Below, piece after piece: positions 8,647-16,249 of a DNA stretch of 64,000 nucleotides. Position numbers and translations under genes: made by a program. Source of the DNA: Candidatus Saccharibacteria bacterium (GTDB lineage Bacteria; Patescibacteriota; Saccharimonadia; Saccharimonadales; Saccharimonadaceae); the NCBI GenBank assembly GCA_016432585.1, contig CP066696.1, forward strand, positions 638,113 to 702,112, given 5' to 3'. Every line of letters begins with the position of its first letter. The first letter of the stretch is position 1. A model generated the notes under the pieces. It made no database searches. It was given only the letters and a program-made list of their open reading frames with translations, and had not been told where the DNA came from.

Positions 8647-8681
8647 ATGAGGAGTGCGCCGGAGCTCGGCGCACTTTTCAT
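8647..8681 (+). terminator. Terminator 1 of the tandem paralog array
   Basis: Stem AGTGCGCCG / CGGCGCACT with outer ATGAGG / TTTTCAT pairing and a short U-run. The same GTGCGCC core recurs in the hairpins at 9175, 9776 and 16735. Confidence 0.8.
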
Positions 8682-8739
8682 TTGTTTAATTATTGATTAT
8701 ATGGTATTATATTTATCAGGATCTACCGAAGGAGAGTGC

Positions 8740-9159
8740 GTGCTATCTGGTTTGCTTTTCGGGCGACGACCGCTACTCAACAAGAGTCAGCAGCAGCAAA
8801 TCGCCGCCCAGATTGTCGAGCTGATTCAGCGCGAACACGGCAAGGTCGCCGTTTTCGCCTCGGCCCGACACGTCGCATACGAGCTGGCAATCAGCCTGCT
8901 CTTACTGCGCAAACACAACCGGCTTCTGCCCGTCATGAAGGAATCGCAGCTTACGCGGCAGTGCGTCGCGTTCCTCGAACGACTTCCGATGGGCACGCGA
9001 CAAGAGCTCGAACGCTCGGCAAGAACGCTCGCAAAAGCTCTCGCGCCACGGTTACGCTCGGGTGAGATTATTCTCGTTCCTGACGGTCGTGGACTGTGCA
9101 TACCAGGAGAGGGAACAATCCCGCGTCACAACCTGCTCCACAAAGATCACGTGCGCTGA
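8740..9159 (+). CDS. GC-rich orphan protein (tandem family member 2)
   Basis: About 139 residues. I place the start at the GTG at 8740 because GAAGGAG (8728-8734) lies 5 nt upstream. The longer frame from 8647 would begin inside the previous terminator. The protein corresponds to the C-terminal domain of member 1 without the membrane helix: GKVAVFASARHV, CVAFLERLPMGTRQELE and SGEIILVPDG match GKTVAVFARETD, AVAFLDDLPFDNARNTR and AGTLVVAYNY. Mostly helical with a C-terminal strand region. Soluble, function unknown. It has its own promoter (TATTAT, about 8705) and terminator, so the unit seems duplicated as promoter-gene-terminator. Confidence 0.72.
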   Translation: MLSGLLFGRRPLLNKSQQQQIAAQIVELIQREHGKVAVFASARHVAYELAISLLLLRKHNRLLPVMKESQLTRQCVAFLERLPMGTRQELERSARTLAKALAPRLRSGEIILVPDGRGLCIPGEGTIPRHNLLHKDHVR

Positions 9160-9174
9160 GCTTCGATCACCTGA

Positions 9175-9213
9175 AAATGAAAGGTGCGCCGAAACTTGGC
9201 GCACCTTTCATTT
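9175..9213 (+). terminator. Terminator 2 of the tandem paralog array
   Basis: A 16-bp perfect stem AAATGAAAGGTGCGCC / GGCGCACCTTTCATTT with loop GAAACTT. It shares the GTGCGCC core and CTTTTCAT-like outer arm with terminators 1 and 3. Confidence 0.88.
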
Positions 9214-9293
9214 CTGCAACTCATTGCTAATTTATCATTTTTATTGTATTCTTCTACTGTTCTTGTCCATGTCATCACCAGGGGGTGAATATC

Positions 9294-9752
9294 ATGTTAC
9301 GAGTCGAGCCATCTGCACAGCAGCAGACTGCCGCCATCATCGCCGGCATCAATCTGCTCCTCAGAACCCGGACACACGGCATCCATGTCGCCGGGCCGAA
9401 GCAGCAAATTGCAGCCTCGTTAGCATTCCGCATCACGGAAACGGCGCTGCGAGGAACGACCCGATTTCCGGAGCAGCTCGACCTAGAGGATATTGCCGTA
9501 CTTACGGCGCTCCTCCCGTTTCACTCGCAAAGCGCTCGCAAGACGACTAAGGACCTGCTGACCGCCATCATTCGGAATGAAATCAATTCTGGCCGGATGG
9601 TGGCGGCAGAAGTCACGTCGCCACAGCGAGCCGTTCAGCGTCACGTTACGGAGTACTGGGTAATGACACCTGAACAATGGCAAGACCTCCAGCGGATGCG
9701 CACAGCGCTTCCCAGAGGCACAACCTACCGGCGCGCCCTGACCTCAAGATGA
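9294..9752 (+). CDS. Orphan protein (tandem family member 3)
   Basis: About 152 residues from the ATG at 9294, chosen because AGGGGGTGA (9280-9288) lies 5 nt before it; the frame can extend to a GTG at 9285. It looks like a more diverged paralog of the two preceding genes: an N-terminal QQQTAAIIAGINLLL helix (compare QQQQIAAQIVELIQ in member 2), HGIHVAG, AVLTALLPFHSQSARKTTKDLL and INSGRMVAAEV. The C-terminal 35 residues (EYWVMTPEQW and after) have no counterpart. Base composition is less extreme than in members 1 and 2. No recognised family. Possibly a DNA- or protein-binding helical domain. Confidence 0.7.
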   Translation: MLRVEPSAQQQTAAIIAGINLLLRTRTHGIHVAGPKQQIAASLAFRITETALRGTTRFPEQLDLEDIAVLTALLPFHSQSARKTTKDLLTAIIRNEINSGRMVAAEVTSPQRAVQRHVTEYWVMTPEQWQDLQRMRTALPRGTTYRRALTSR

Positions 9753-9775
9753 CGCTTCTCAGAACAAGCCTGTTC

Positions 9776-9811
9776 ATGAAAAGTGCCCGCGGGTCACGGC
9801 GCACTTTTCAT
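9776..9811. terminator. Terminator 3 of the tandem paralog array
   Basis: ATGAAAAGTGC pairs with GCACTTTTCAT around a GC-rich imperfect centre. It lies between the third paralog and the convergent glycosyltransferase and can serve both strands. Confidence 0.75.
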
Positions 9812-9813
9812 AG

Positions 9814-11109
9814 CTATTTTTTATGATATTCGGTAATGACTTCTTCGTAGAGCTTTGAAAGTTTGCCCACCTGACGCTTTTCGGTAAAGCGACGCGCTAA
9901 TCTCTGGCTTGCTTCGCCGTATTCGACGCGTTTTTTAGGGTGCGCCAATAAATCTGCCACAATCGCAGCCAGCGCCTCTGGTGTATTTTCAGCATATGCA
10001 CCATTAACACCAGACTCTAGCACCTCTGAGACCTCGGTATCAACAAGCACCATCGGAAGGCCGGCAAGCGCCGCTTCGTGAACCGCCCAGCCCTGCGTAT
10101 CCGTAAGAGAAGGGAATACAAACACATCCATAGCCGCGTATCCGACGCCAAGGTTTTCGCGCTGGATTGCGCCAGTAAACGTAAAACGGTCCGGATATTT
10201 TGATTTTGCAGCCGCTTCTTCTAGCACCTCTTTATGATCGAAGTCGCCGATAAACAGCATGCGCGCCCTTGGTCGCTTTTCAGCCACAAGTTCTAGTGTA
10301 GGAATAAGCATGTCCAGATTTTTCTCGGCACCAAGACGCCCAACAAACCCAAAAACTTCGTCTTTCGGATCGATACCCCATTTCTCGCGGAACTCCTTTA
10401 ACTGCGCCTCGGTGGGTGGGCGAAGGCGATCGACGCCGTTTGGCATAAGCGTCACTTCGTATTTGTAATCGTCTTTTTCTTGCCAGCTTTCGAGTTGGTT
10501 TTTGCTTTTGCGGCTTAGGGCAATGACTGCGTCACACTTGCTGTAAATAAGCGTAATAGCGTGCTCGACAATATCGATATTCCACTGAACACGGCCACGA
10601 CGCGGACGGTAGAGCTTCATAATTTCGCGGACATCCTTACCATCTACCTTTACCACAAATGGCAGCAACGAAATAAGCAGCAGAAGGCCAGGGAGGAGTA
10701 ATCCGTCACGGTAATGTTCGACATATTGGCGAAGATCGGTACAATGCTGAGCAACGATTGGCGTGTTCGTTTTGAACGCAGCGTAGGTTCCCATCATACC
10801 CACCTGACCCGGTGTAAAGATATGAATGACATCGAGATCAAGATCTTTTATTTTTGAAAGAACATACGGAGGGAAGAACAGGCTCGTGTCGTAATCGTCG
10901 TAAAACGCGCCCTTAATACTTGGAAAGCGAATCACATATTCGTCTTCGTCGAGCCGCACCGATTGCTGGCTGGGGCGAATCGAACTGCCCGGACAAAAAA
11001 TAAATACCTCGTGTCCTTGTTCTTCAAGATGTTTTTTTAATGATTCGACCACGAAAACGATACCGTTTATCGAGGGTCGATACGTGTCTGTAAAAAGGCC
11101 TATACGCAT
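9814..11109 (-). CDS. GT4-family glycosyltransferase
   Basis: 431 residues with the GT-B layout. The N-terminal domain opens MRIGLFTDTYRPSINGIV, and the C-terminal donor domain has GFVGRLGAEKNLDMLIPTL, VFVFPSLTDTQGWAVHEAALAGLPMV and the acidic E-x7-E-like loop (EAALAGLPMVLVDTE). Closest in style to alpha-mannosyl or glucosyl transferases acting on diacylglycerol or phosphatidylinositol. A hydrophobic patch (about residues 142-156, LLLPGLLLLISLLPFVV) may bind membrane. TATAAT (11121-11126) sits 10 nt before the ATG and overlaps the stop region of the next gene. Adjacent to a second GT4 gene, so they may build a glycolipid together. Confidence 0.85.
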   Translation of the reverse strand: MRIGLFTDTYRPSINGIVFVVESLKKHLEEQGHEVFIFCPGSSIRPSQQSVRLDEDEYVIRFPSIKGAFYDDYDTSLFFPPYVLSKIKDLDLDVIHIFTPGQVGMMGTYAAFKTNTPIVAQHCTDLRQYVEHYRDGLLLPGLLLLISLLPFVVKVDGKDVREIMKLYRPRRGRVQWNIDIVEHAITLIYSKCDAVIALSRKSKNQLESWQEKDDYKYEVTLMPNGVDRLRPPTEAQLKEFREKWGIDPKDEVFGFVGRLGAEKNLDMLIPTLELVAEKRPRARMLFIGDFDHKEVLEEAAAKSKYPDRFTFTGAIQRENLGVGYAAMDVFVFPSLTDTQGWAVHEAALAGLPMVLVDTEVSEVLESGVNGAYAENTPEALAAIVADLLAHPKKRVEYGEASQRLARRFTEKRQVGKLSKLYEEVITEYHKK

Positions 11110-11120
11110 AATTGTTTTCT

Positions 11121-11126
11121 ATTATA
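11121..11126 (-). promoter_or_regulatory. -10 box for leaderless glycosyltransferase gene
   Basis: TATAAT on the minus strand 11 nt from the ATG at 11109. It overlaps the stop codon of the upstream glycosyltransferase gene, showing how compact the promoters are. Confidence 0.55.
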
Positions 11127-12141
11127 CCAGCTGCCGATACAGTTTGACGAGACGTTCCGCGGCCGCACTACTGTCAAAACGAGCTGCGATTGCCTTCGTT
11201 TTCTTTTTTTGCTCAGCATACGCAGTTTTACTGTCGCGCAGCTTAACCACTGCAGCGGTAAAGTCGTCGTCACTACAACGTATGGCGTCGTTTGCGAATG
11301 TATCGTTGTATTCCGGGATATCGCGCAGAATGATTGGGAGGTTGGCACCAGCCGCCTCAAGCACGCACATTGGGTGGTTTTCTTGCTCGGCAGGTAAACA
11401 AAAGACATCTGCGGCAGCAAGGTAATCGCTTACTTTTTCGTGAGGAATAACACCGGTAATCGTAAGGTTTGGCGGCACATTATCCATAAGGTTTTGCATT
11501 TTCGCGTAATCGGCACCTAGTTTTTTAAACGGAATGCCGCCCACCCAAACAAATTCAACATCTGGCAATTCTTTTGCCATTTTTACAAAAATATCAAGCC
11601 GTTTGCGTGGCTGCACCTGGCCATTACCAAGCACCATAAAAACATCTGGCGAGATATCAAGGCGAGTTCGTGCGGCTTTTTTATCTGCAGCCGTGAACGA
11701 ATAGCGACTCATATCAATGGTGTTGTAAAACACTTCGATTTTGTCTTTTGGAACACGCAGGTCGTCGTGCAGTACCTTGGCAACCGTTCCCGAAACAGCC
11801 AACACCTTATCGGCACGGTTATAGTACCAGCGCATGTAGCGTCGCATAAGCGGCATCCAGTATTTTGCAAGAACAATTGACCCAATCAACGAATCTGGCA
11901 CAACATGCGCCGAAATCACCTTTGCAGGACCCTTATGCATAAGTTTTCGCCATGTTCGTGGACCGAACGTGTGCGCGTGAACGATATCACAATCAACAAT
12001 CTTGCCGAAAGCGCCGCGAATTACTTTTGTATCTTTACGTTTCTCTAATGCCTCGGCCATCTCTACATAGGCAGTGTGAACACCGTGACCCTGGACAGTA
12101 ATGTCACTTTCCGAGACCATATTAATGCGAATTGTTTTCAT
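11122..12141 (-). CDS. GT4-family glycosyltransferase
   Basis: 339 residues. The N-terminal acceptor domain (MVSESDITVQGHGVHTAY, then DIVHAHTFGPRTW) and the donor domain (NGQVQPRKRLDIFVKMAKEL, ADVFCLPAEQENHPMCVLEA) give a GT-B fold with the GT4 E-x7-E region. The glycine-rich acceptor loop GHGVHTAY is typical of processive or lipid-linked GT4 enzymes. It is followed by the second transferase and preceded by a hydrolase gene. The specific sugar and acceptor are not predictable. Confidence 0.82.
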   Translation of the reverse strand: MKTIRINMVSESDITVQGHGVHTAYVEMAEALEKRKDTKVIRGAFGKIVDCDIVHAHTFGPRTWRKLMHKGPAKVISAHVVPDSLIGSIVLAKYWMPLMRRYMRWYYNRADKVLAVSGTVAKVLHDDLRVPKDKIEVFYNTIDMSRYSFTAADKKAARTRLDISPDVFMVLGNGQVQPRKRLDIFVKMAKELPDVEFVWVGGIPFKKLGADYAKMQNLMDNVPPNLTITGVIPHEKVSDYLAAADVFCLPAEQENHPMCVLEAAGANLPIILRDIPEYNDTFANDAIRCSDDDFTAAVVKLRDSKTAYAEQKKKTKAIAARFDSSAAAERLVKLYRQLV

Positions 12142-12148
12142 ATGCTCC

Positions 12149-12976
12149 TTAGTTTACCACGACCTCGCGAATGAGTGAGGCAACGCGACCGGGTGATTCA
12201 ATAGGCAACAGGTGGCCACCGCGCAGAAACACCACGCGCGTATCGCCAAAAACTTCTTCCATGTCCAGTGAATCGCGTTCAAGTGCAGTGGTGTCAAACA
12301 TACCACACACCACTAGCGCAACCCCGCTGCGAGCATGCTTGTAGGCGCCTGCGTCGAGAATAATATCAACAAGCCGCGACTGGAACACAATTTGCGAATA
12401 GGTAGCTCGTGAGTTCCAGCCCACCCAGCGAACGCGGCGCATCGCCTCGCGGGTGCGCACTTTTGCGAGTGTCATGCCGCGAAGCAAAATAAACCCTCGC
12501 CAATTGTAAATATGCGCCCAAAAGTGAGCCGAATCCATAATCATTCGGGAATACCGAGCATACATGGCACTAGGTGTCGGAACCGGGTTAAGAAGAATGA
12601 TTTTATGCCGCCGAATCATCTCCTCGTCGAGCACAGCAGAGCAGCCAAATGAATGAGCACAGATTGCGGCAATTGGACCAATTTTCTGCTCTATAGCGTC
12701 GATAGTTCGATTAAACCATTGCTGAAGCGCCGTGGCATCCGGAAGAGGGAAGGCGCTGCTTTTGCCGTGGCCCGGTAGATCAACGATTGCCACGCGATGG
12801 GTTTTCACTAGGTCGTGAGCAAGCGCCACTAAACCTGCATGATCACCACTGATTCCATGCACCAGCACAATAAGCGGCAAGTCGCTTGGCGAGCTGCACC
12901 AGACGCTCGTCACCTGACGGCCGTCGCGAATAGAAATCCGCTTCAATTGTGTCTGGCTCCACGCGGCATATTCCAT
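12149..12976 (-). CDS. Alpha/beta hydrolase
   Basis: 275 residues from the ATG at 12976, supported by CTGGAGAAT just upstream inside the end of pyrH; a longer frame to 13033 overlaps pyrH and is unlikely. The oxyanion segment LVHGISGD, the nucleophile elbow AHSFGCS (G-x-S-x-G replaced by H-S-F-G, nucleophile Ser about residue 103), an acidic residue in CGMFDTT and the late His in RGGHLLPIE form a normal hydrolase set. Substrate unknown: serine aminopeptidase, lipase or esterase classes are all possible. Confidence 0.8.
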   Translation of the reverse strand: MEYAAWSQTQLKRISIRDGRQVTSVWCSSPSDLPLIVLVHGISGDHAGLVALAHDLVKTHRVAIVDLPGHGKSSAFPLPDATALQQWFNRTIDAIEQKIGPIAAICAHSFGCSAVLDEEMIRRHKIILLNPVPTPSAMYARYSRMIMDSAHFWAHIYNWRGFILLRGMTLAKVRTREAMRRVRWVGWNSRATYSQIVFQSRLVDIILDAGAYKHARSGVALVVCGMFDTTALERDSLDMEEVFGDTRVVFLRGGHLLPIESPGRVASLIREVVVN

Positions 12977-12977
12977 A

Positions 12978-13685
12978 TTATTCTCCAGCGGTAATCGTGG
13001 TACCGATTGGTTCTCCAGCACAAGCACGCGCAATATTACCTTCTTTTAGCAGCTCAAAAACGACAATTGATTGATCGTGGTCGTAGGCAAGCGCAATCGC
13101 TGCCTTATCCATAACCCGTATGTCGGGCTGTTCGACCGCTTGTTGCAGGGTAAGCGTATCAAACTTTACGGCTGCCGGGTTATTTGCCGGGTCGCTATCG
13201 TACACACCGTCGACCTTTGTTGCCTTCAAAATAGCATCGCATTCAAGTTCGAGTGCTAGGTTGACTGCCGCGGTATCGGTTGTAAGATATGGCCGGCCAA
13301 TACCACCAGCAACCACAACGACGCGGTTTTTGCGAAGATGACTCAGTGCGCGACGATGCGTAAACTGGTCGGCAATTTGGTCGGCTTTGATATTCGTAAG
13401 AACGCGCGCCTCGACACCATTTGCGTTAAATACGTCGGTTAATGCCAATGCGTTCATAGTCGTTGCGAGCATGCCAATATTATCGGCCGTCACGCGGCCG
13501 ATACCGTTACCCGCAAGCTGTGCGCCGCGAATAAAGTTTCCACCACCTATCATAACCACTACTTCTGCGTTCTGGATCTTGCTAATTTCTGCCGCGATCC
13601 ACGTTGCCCGCTCGGCGTCGAACCCTCCGTCAAATTTTCCCTGAAGTTGTTCACCCGATAATTTCAAAAGAATACGCTTATACAT
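12978..13685 (-). CDS. pyrH: UMP kinase
   Basis: Phosphorylates UMP to UDP in pyrimidine nucleotide synthesis; hexameric amino-acid-kinase fold. 235 residues, the usual length. Motifs: ILLKLSGEQLQG at the N-terminus, VMIGGGNFIRG, the nucleotide part TADNIGMLATTMNAL, GGIGRPYLTTDTAA and DGVYDSDPANNP. It is first of a minus-strand run with the hydrolase and glycosyltransferases. TATACT-like sequence precedes the ATG (about 13692-13697), again suggesting a very short leader. Confidence 0.95.
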   Translation of the reverse strand: MYKRILLKLSGEQLQGKFDGGFDAERATWIAAEISKIQNAEVVVMIGGGNFIRGAQLAGNGIGRVTADNIGMLATTMNALALTDVFNANGVEARVLTNIKADQIADQFTHRRALSHLRKNRVVVVAGGIGRPYLTTDTAAVNLALELECDAILKATKVDGVYDSDPANNPAAVKFDTLTLQQAVEQPDIRVMDKAAIALAYDHDQSIVVFELLKEGNIARACAGEPIGTTITAGE

Positions 13686-13718
13686 GGCAATAGTATACCA
13701 GTAAAAACCTCATAAATG

Positions 13719-13757
13719 GAAAAGCCCTCCCGCCGTGGATCGCACGGGCGGAAGGGT
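13719..13757 (-). terminator. GC-rich terminator of the orphan gene at 13.8-14.6 kb
   Basis: On the minus strand ACCCTtCCGCCCGTG pairs with CACGGCGGgAGGGCTTTTCC. The stem is followed by a short U-run and lies just upstream of pyrH, insulating the two. Confidence 0.75.
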
Positions 13758-13818
13758 GGAATCTTTTTCCAGTAGGTGGCCGTTGTTGGGCGTTCTACTT
13801 CAGAGCCGGGCTGCGCTG

Positions 13819-14610
13819 TTACGCGCTGCGCCAGTTGTAGCGGATCTTCGTGCCGCCGGCACCGCGCAGCCGACGATGTGCCGCCGGCCGGTTCGGTTCG
13901 ACCGACAGCTGGTAGGTGGCGTGCAGCCAACCGCTCGGATCCGAGCGGAATACCCGCAGCTTCAGGACGCTGCCGTCCGACAGGAAGCATGCGGCCTTGT
14001 AGCTACCCACATCCAGCGTCGCCGCGTTATCGCCGAGCACGAACAGAGGGCGCAGCCCCTTGATCTGGTGTTCGACCTCGGCCGCCGTCAGCTCCGCACC
14101 CCGGAACAGAACCTTCTTGGGACCTCCGGTGCGGAGCGTCTCGAGCAGTTCCGTGGCGCTGGAGCGTGTGCGGCCCATGTCGATCCCCACGGGAACTCGC
14201 ACGGTGGTTCGCCGGGCATACTCGCGGAGGAACGCCTTGGCGTCCGTCCACTTGACCGGTGATTGACCACGCCGCTGTACGCACAGGGCGTACTCGTACT
14301 GAAGCAGTACTCGCTGTTCGACGCGGTAGAAGATACGCAGGAGGATAGTGTCCTGCGCACCCACGAAACACACCGCCGACAGCTCGCCGACCTCAATACC
14401 ACCGTCCCCGTTGACCGCAACGAGAACCTCCTGCTGACCCGCGAGACCGCTGATCGACTGCTGAAGCGCACGGAAGTTGTTCGACTTCCGCTCACCGCCC
14501 GCGGGGGGCGCTGACTGCGCATCTGCAGTGAATCGCTGAATCTTCGCGTCGACCTCACGCCGAAGCGTAGCGAGGTCGATGTCTTCCAGTAAGACCGCCG
14601 TGTTAGACAT
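13819..14610 (-). CDS. GC-rich orphan with internal duplicated beta module
   Basis: 263 residues from the ATG at 14610, set by AGAGAGGAC just upstream; the frame to 14718 runs through the promoter (TATACT about 14645-14650). Two copies of a beta-rich module are visible: GELSAVCF...LLRIFYR...YEYALCV (about residues 80-115) and GSYKAACF...KLRVFRS...TYQLSV (about residues 200-235). Each is preceded by a D/E-V-G turn. A basic middle (REYARRTTVRVPVGID) separates them. No signal peptide or membrane helix. Codons strongly C/G-ending. Function unknown. Confidence 0.75.
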   Translation of the reverse strand: MSNTAVLLEDIDLATLRREVDAKIQRFTADAQSAPPAGGERKSNNFRALQQSISGLAGQQEVLVAVNGDGGIEVGELSAVCFVGAQDTILLRIFYRVEQRVLLQYEYALCVQRRGQSPVKWTDAKAFLREYARRTTVRVPVGIDMGRTRSSATELLETLRTGGPKKVLFRGAELTAAEVEHQIKGLRPLFVLGDNAATLDVGSYKAACFLSDGSVLKLRVFRSDPSGWLHATYQLSVEPNRPAAHRRLRGAGGTKIRYNWRSA

Positions 14611-14703
14611 GGCGTCCTCTCTCTGATTGGAAATGATCCACCCTTCAGTATACAGTCCGAGCATTCCTTTTTCCACCTCTGTGGAAGATAAACAAAAGAG
14701 AAA

Positions 14704-14748
14704 GCCGCCCGTTCCCACACCGCAGACTGCAGTGGGTACTAGGGCGGC
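14704..14748 (-). terminator. GC-rich branched hairpin after the membrane orphan
   Basis: Outer stem GCCGCCC / GGGCGGC and inner stem CCCAC / GTGGG around CTGCAGTCTGC. On the minus strand it is followed by TTTCTCTTTTGTTT. Likely terminator of the gene at 14764-15381. Confidence 0.75.
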
Positions 14749-14763
14749 GTTCCCTTGTCGCGA

Positions 14764-15381
14764 TCAGCCGATCAGTTCGTAGCCAGTGTGCGTTCGACGC
14801 CGCAGCCGCCAACCCGTCCGCCAGAGCGGCAGGTTGTTGGTGTGTGCGAACGCCAGCTTGCGCCGCTTCGCCCCGGCCGACATGAAGTTGTCGGCAATGA
14901 GGCAAAGCACCCAGAAAATCCCGGGCGCCGTCACCAGCCACTTGCGACCGTCCGACACGTCGGTTCCGAGCATCGTGATGAAGCAGGCGACCGCGAGGTA
15001 CCCGTACCAGAAGTACAGGGCGTTGTGGTAGCGCTTGTTGGCGGAACGCATCTGATCGACGCGGTACGCGCTCATGTCCATCCACTCCATCACCAGAAAG
15101 GCAACGAACGCCCCGGAGAGGGCGGCGTAGTTCAGCTTGGGACTGAGGTCAACGTGCCCACCGGGGAGCGTCGTCGACATGCCCGCGATGAACAGTGCCA
15201 GAAACGGGTTTCCGGGGATGTACGAGAGGAACTGATACCGCGGACTCCACGGCGCCCAGTAACTCGCGAACAGCATCCCCACAACCTGCGGGATGATCGG
15301 GCAGATGATGAGGCAGATCAGGAGCGTGCTCCAAAATCCACCGCTCACCACCCACTGAAGGGGGAGAAGCAGGTCACGCAT
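14764..15381 (-). CDS. GC-rich orphan multi-spanning membrane protein
   Basis: 205 residues with about five or six hydrophobic segments (VSGGFWSTLLICLIICPIIP, LNYAALSGAFVAFLVMEW, LYFWYGYLAVACFITML, APGIFWVLCLIADNF), ending in a basic tail (GWRLRRRTHTGYELIG). GGAAGG lies about 10 nt before the ATG. Charged residues in the loop MDMSAYRVDQMRSANKRYHN could form a ligand site. No family recognised. It is divergent from the CDP-alcohol phosphatidyltransferase gene, and the pair shares an intergenic region with a palindrome. Lipid-related partnership is only a guess. Confidence 0.75.
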   Translation of the reverse strand: MRDLLLPLQWVVSGGFWSTLLICLIICPIIPQVVGMLFASYWAPWSPRYQFLSYIPGNPFLALFIAGMSTTLPGGHVDLSPKLNYAALSGAFVAFLVMEWMDMSAYRVDQMRSANKRYHNALYFWYGYLAVACFITMLGTDVSDGRKWLVTAPGIFWVLCLIADNFMSAGAKRRKLAFAHTNNLPLWRTGWRLRRRTHTGYELIG

Positions 15382-15410
15382 GACGCACCTTCCGTCGGTT
15401 CGACAAGGGT

Positions 15411-15427
15411 AGTTTACGAGGTAAACT
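15411..15427. promoter_or_regulatory. Perfect palindrome, candidate operator
   Basis: AGTTTAC-GAG-GTAAACT, 7-bp perfect arms with a 3-nt centre. It lies between the two divergent GC-rich genes and about 10-20 nt downstream of a TATGAT -10 candidate for the minus-strand gene, a position suited to repression. Confidence 0.5.
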
Positions 15428-15484
15428 CCACTATTTTTATCATATTATTACGAGTTTATCAATATTCCTTACAGAGGTGGAGTA

Positions 15485-15513
15485 TTGACAATCTATATAT
15501 TTTATGCTTAAAT
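15485..15513 (+). promoter_or_regulatory. Promoter of the CDP-alcohol phosphatidyltransferase gene
   Basis: TTGACA (15485-15490), 17-nt spacer, TTAAAT (15508-15513). A leader of about 40 nt with GGAAGGA before the ATG at 15557. Confidence 0.55.
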
Positions 15514-15556
15514 TAAAGAGTACAGCATATCCGCGCACGACCTCGGAAGGACCACT

Positions 15557-16129
15557 ATGGACCGCCGCACGATCTACCTCGCAGACACGCTGTCGCTCCT
15601 TCGTGCTGTGAGCGTACTGGGCGTCATCACATTCTCGCTCGCGGGAATGTGGAAGACAGCACTCGTACTCCTCGCTCTCGGCTGGGCAACCGACCTGTTC
15701 GACGGCCTGGCCGCGCGCAAGTACGGCTGCTACCGCGACACGCATCCGAACTTCGACGCCGACGGCCTGGCCGACTCGGCGCTCGCGTTCGGCTCGTCGC
15801 TCGTTCCGATCGGCTACGCCATCCACCACACCGGGTGGCTCAGCGCACCGTCCATCACCCTCATGATCGTCTTCGTGGCGACCGTGGCACTCGGTGGCTG
15901 GATGGTGGCGATCATGAACAACCCCGTGACCCCGCTGAACCGCTGGGTCATCGCCATCAACATGATCGTCATGCACGGCGGCGTTCAGATCGTCGCCGTG
16001 ATGCTCTGGTTCACGTACATGGCGTTCGGGTACGGCTTCGCCTTCGCGGTGGCCGTCAATGCGCTCGTCGCGATCACCGTCTACCAGCGCGACAAGGTGC
16101 TGCTCTGGTGGAACGGGCGCTTCGCCTGA
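15557..16129 (+). CDS. CDP-alcohol phosphatidyltransferase family protein (GC-rich cassette)
   Basis: 190 residues, about five or six membrane helices. The family motif is recognisable as DLFDGLAAR, then about 12 residues, then DADGLADSA. The D-x2-D-G-x2-A-R half is intact; in the second half the usual glycine is replaced and D-x3-D remains. Such enzymes transfer a phospho-alcohol from CDP-diacylglycerol or CDP-alcohol. GGAAGGA precedes the ATG. GC-rich codon use marks it as foreign to the surrounding core genes. It could let the cell modify host-derived lipids; substrate unknown. Confidence 0.82.
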   Translation: MDRRTIYLADTLSLLRAVSVLGVITFSLAGMWKTALVLLALGWATDLFDGLAARKYGCYRDTHPNFDADGLADSALAFGSSLVPIGYAIHHTGWLSAPSITLMIVFVATVALGGWMVAIMNNPVTPLNRWVIAINMIVMHGGVQIVAVMLWFTYMAFGYGFAFAVAVNALVAITVYQRDKVLLWWNGRFA

Positions 16130-16167
16130 GTCCAACCCGATCCGGCGTCAACGCACGAAGGAGACAT

Positions 16168-16205
16168 GGGCGACCGCAACCGCGGCCGCCCTGTTTTCTT
16201 TTTAG
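16168..16205 (+). terminator. Terminator of the CDP-alcohol phosphatidyltransferase gene
   Basis: GGGCGaCCGC / GCGGcCGCCC stem, loop AACC, followed by TGTTTTCTTTTTAG. Confidence 0.88.
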
Positions 16206-16234
16206 ACGCTTATTTACACCCCTGTTGAATAAGG

Positions 16235-16240
16235 TATACT
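16235..16240 (+). promoter_or_regulatory. -10 box for leaderless smpB
   Basis: TATACT 9 nt before the smpB ATG, with TTTACA (16213-16218) as a -35 candidate at 16-nt spacing. No Shine-Dalgarno. Confidence 0.6.
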
Positions 16241-16249
16241 TGTAGTACG

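Noticed and set aside
7841-8674. Long minus-strand frame over the first tandem paralog
   Set aside because: Antisense shadow caused by high GC; the plus-strand frame has promoter, ribosome site, terminator and paralogs.
15440-16135. Long minus-strand frame opposite the CDP-alcohol phosphatidyltransferase gene
   Set aside because: His/Asp/Arg-rich shadow of a GC-rich gene; the plus-strand product has membrane helices and a family motif.
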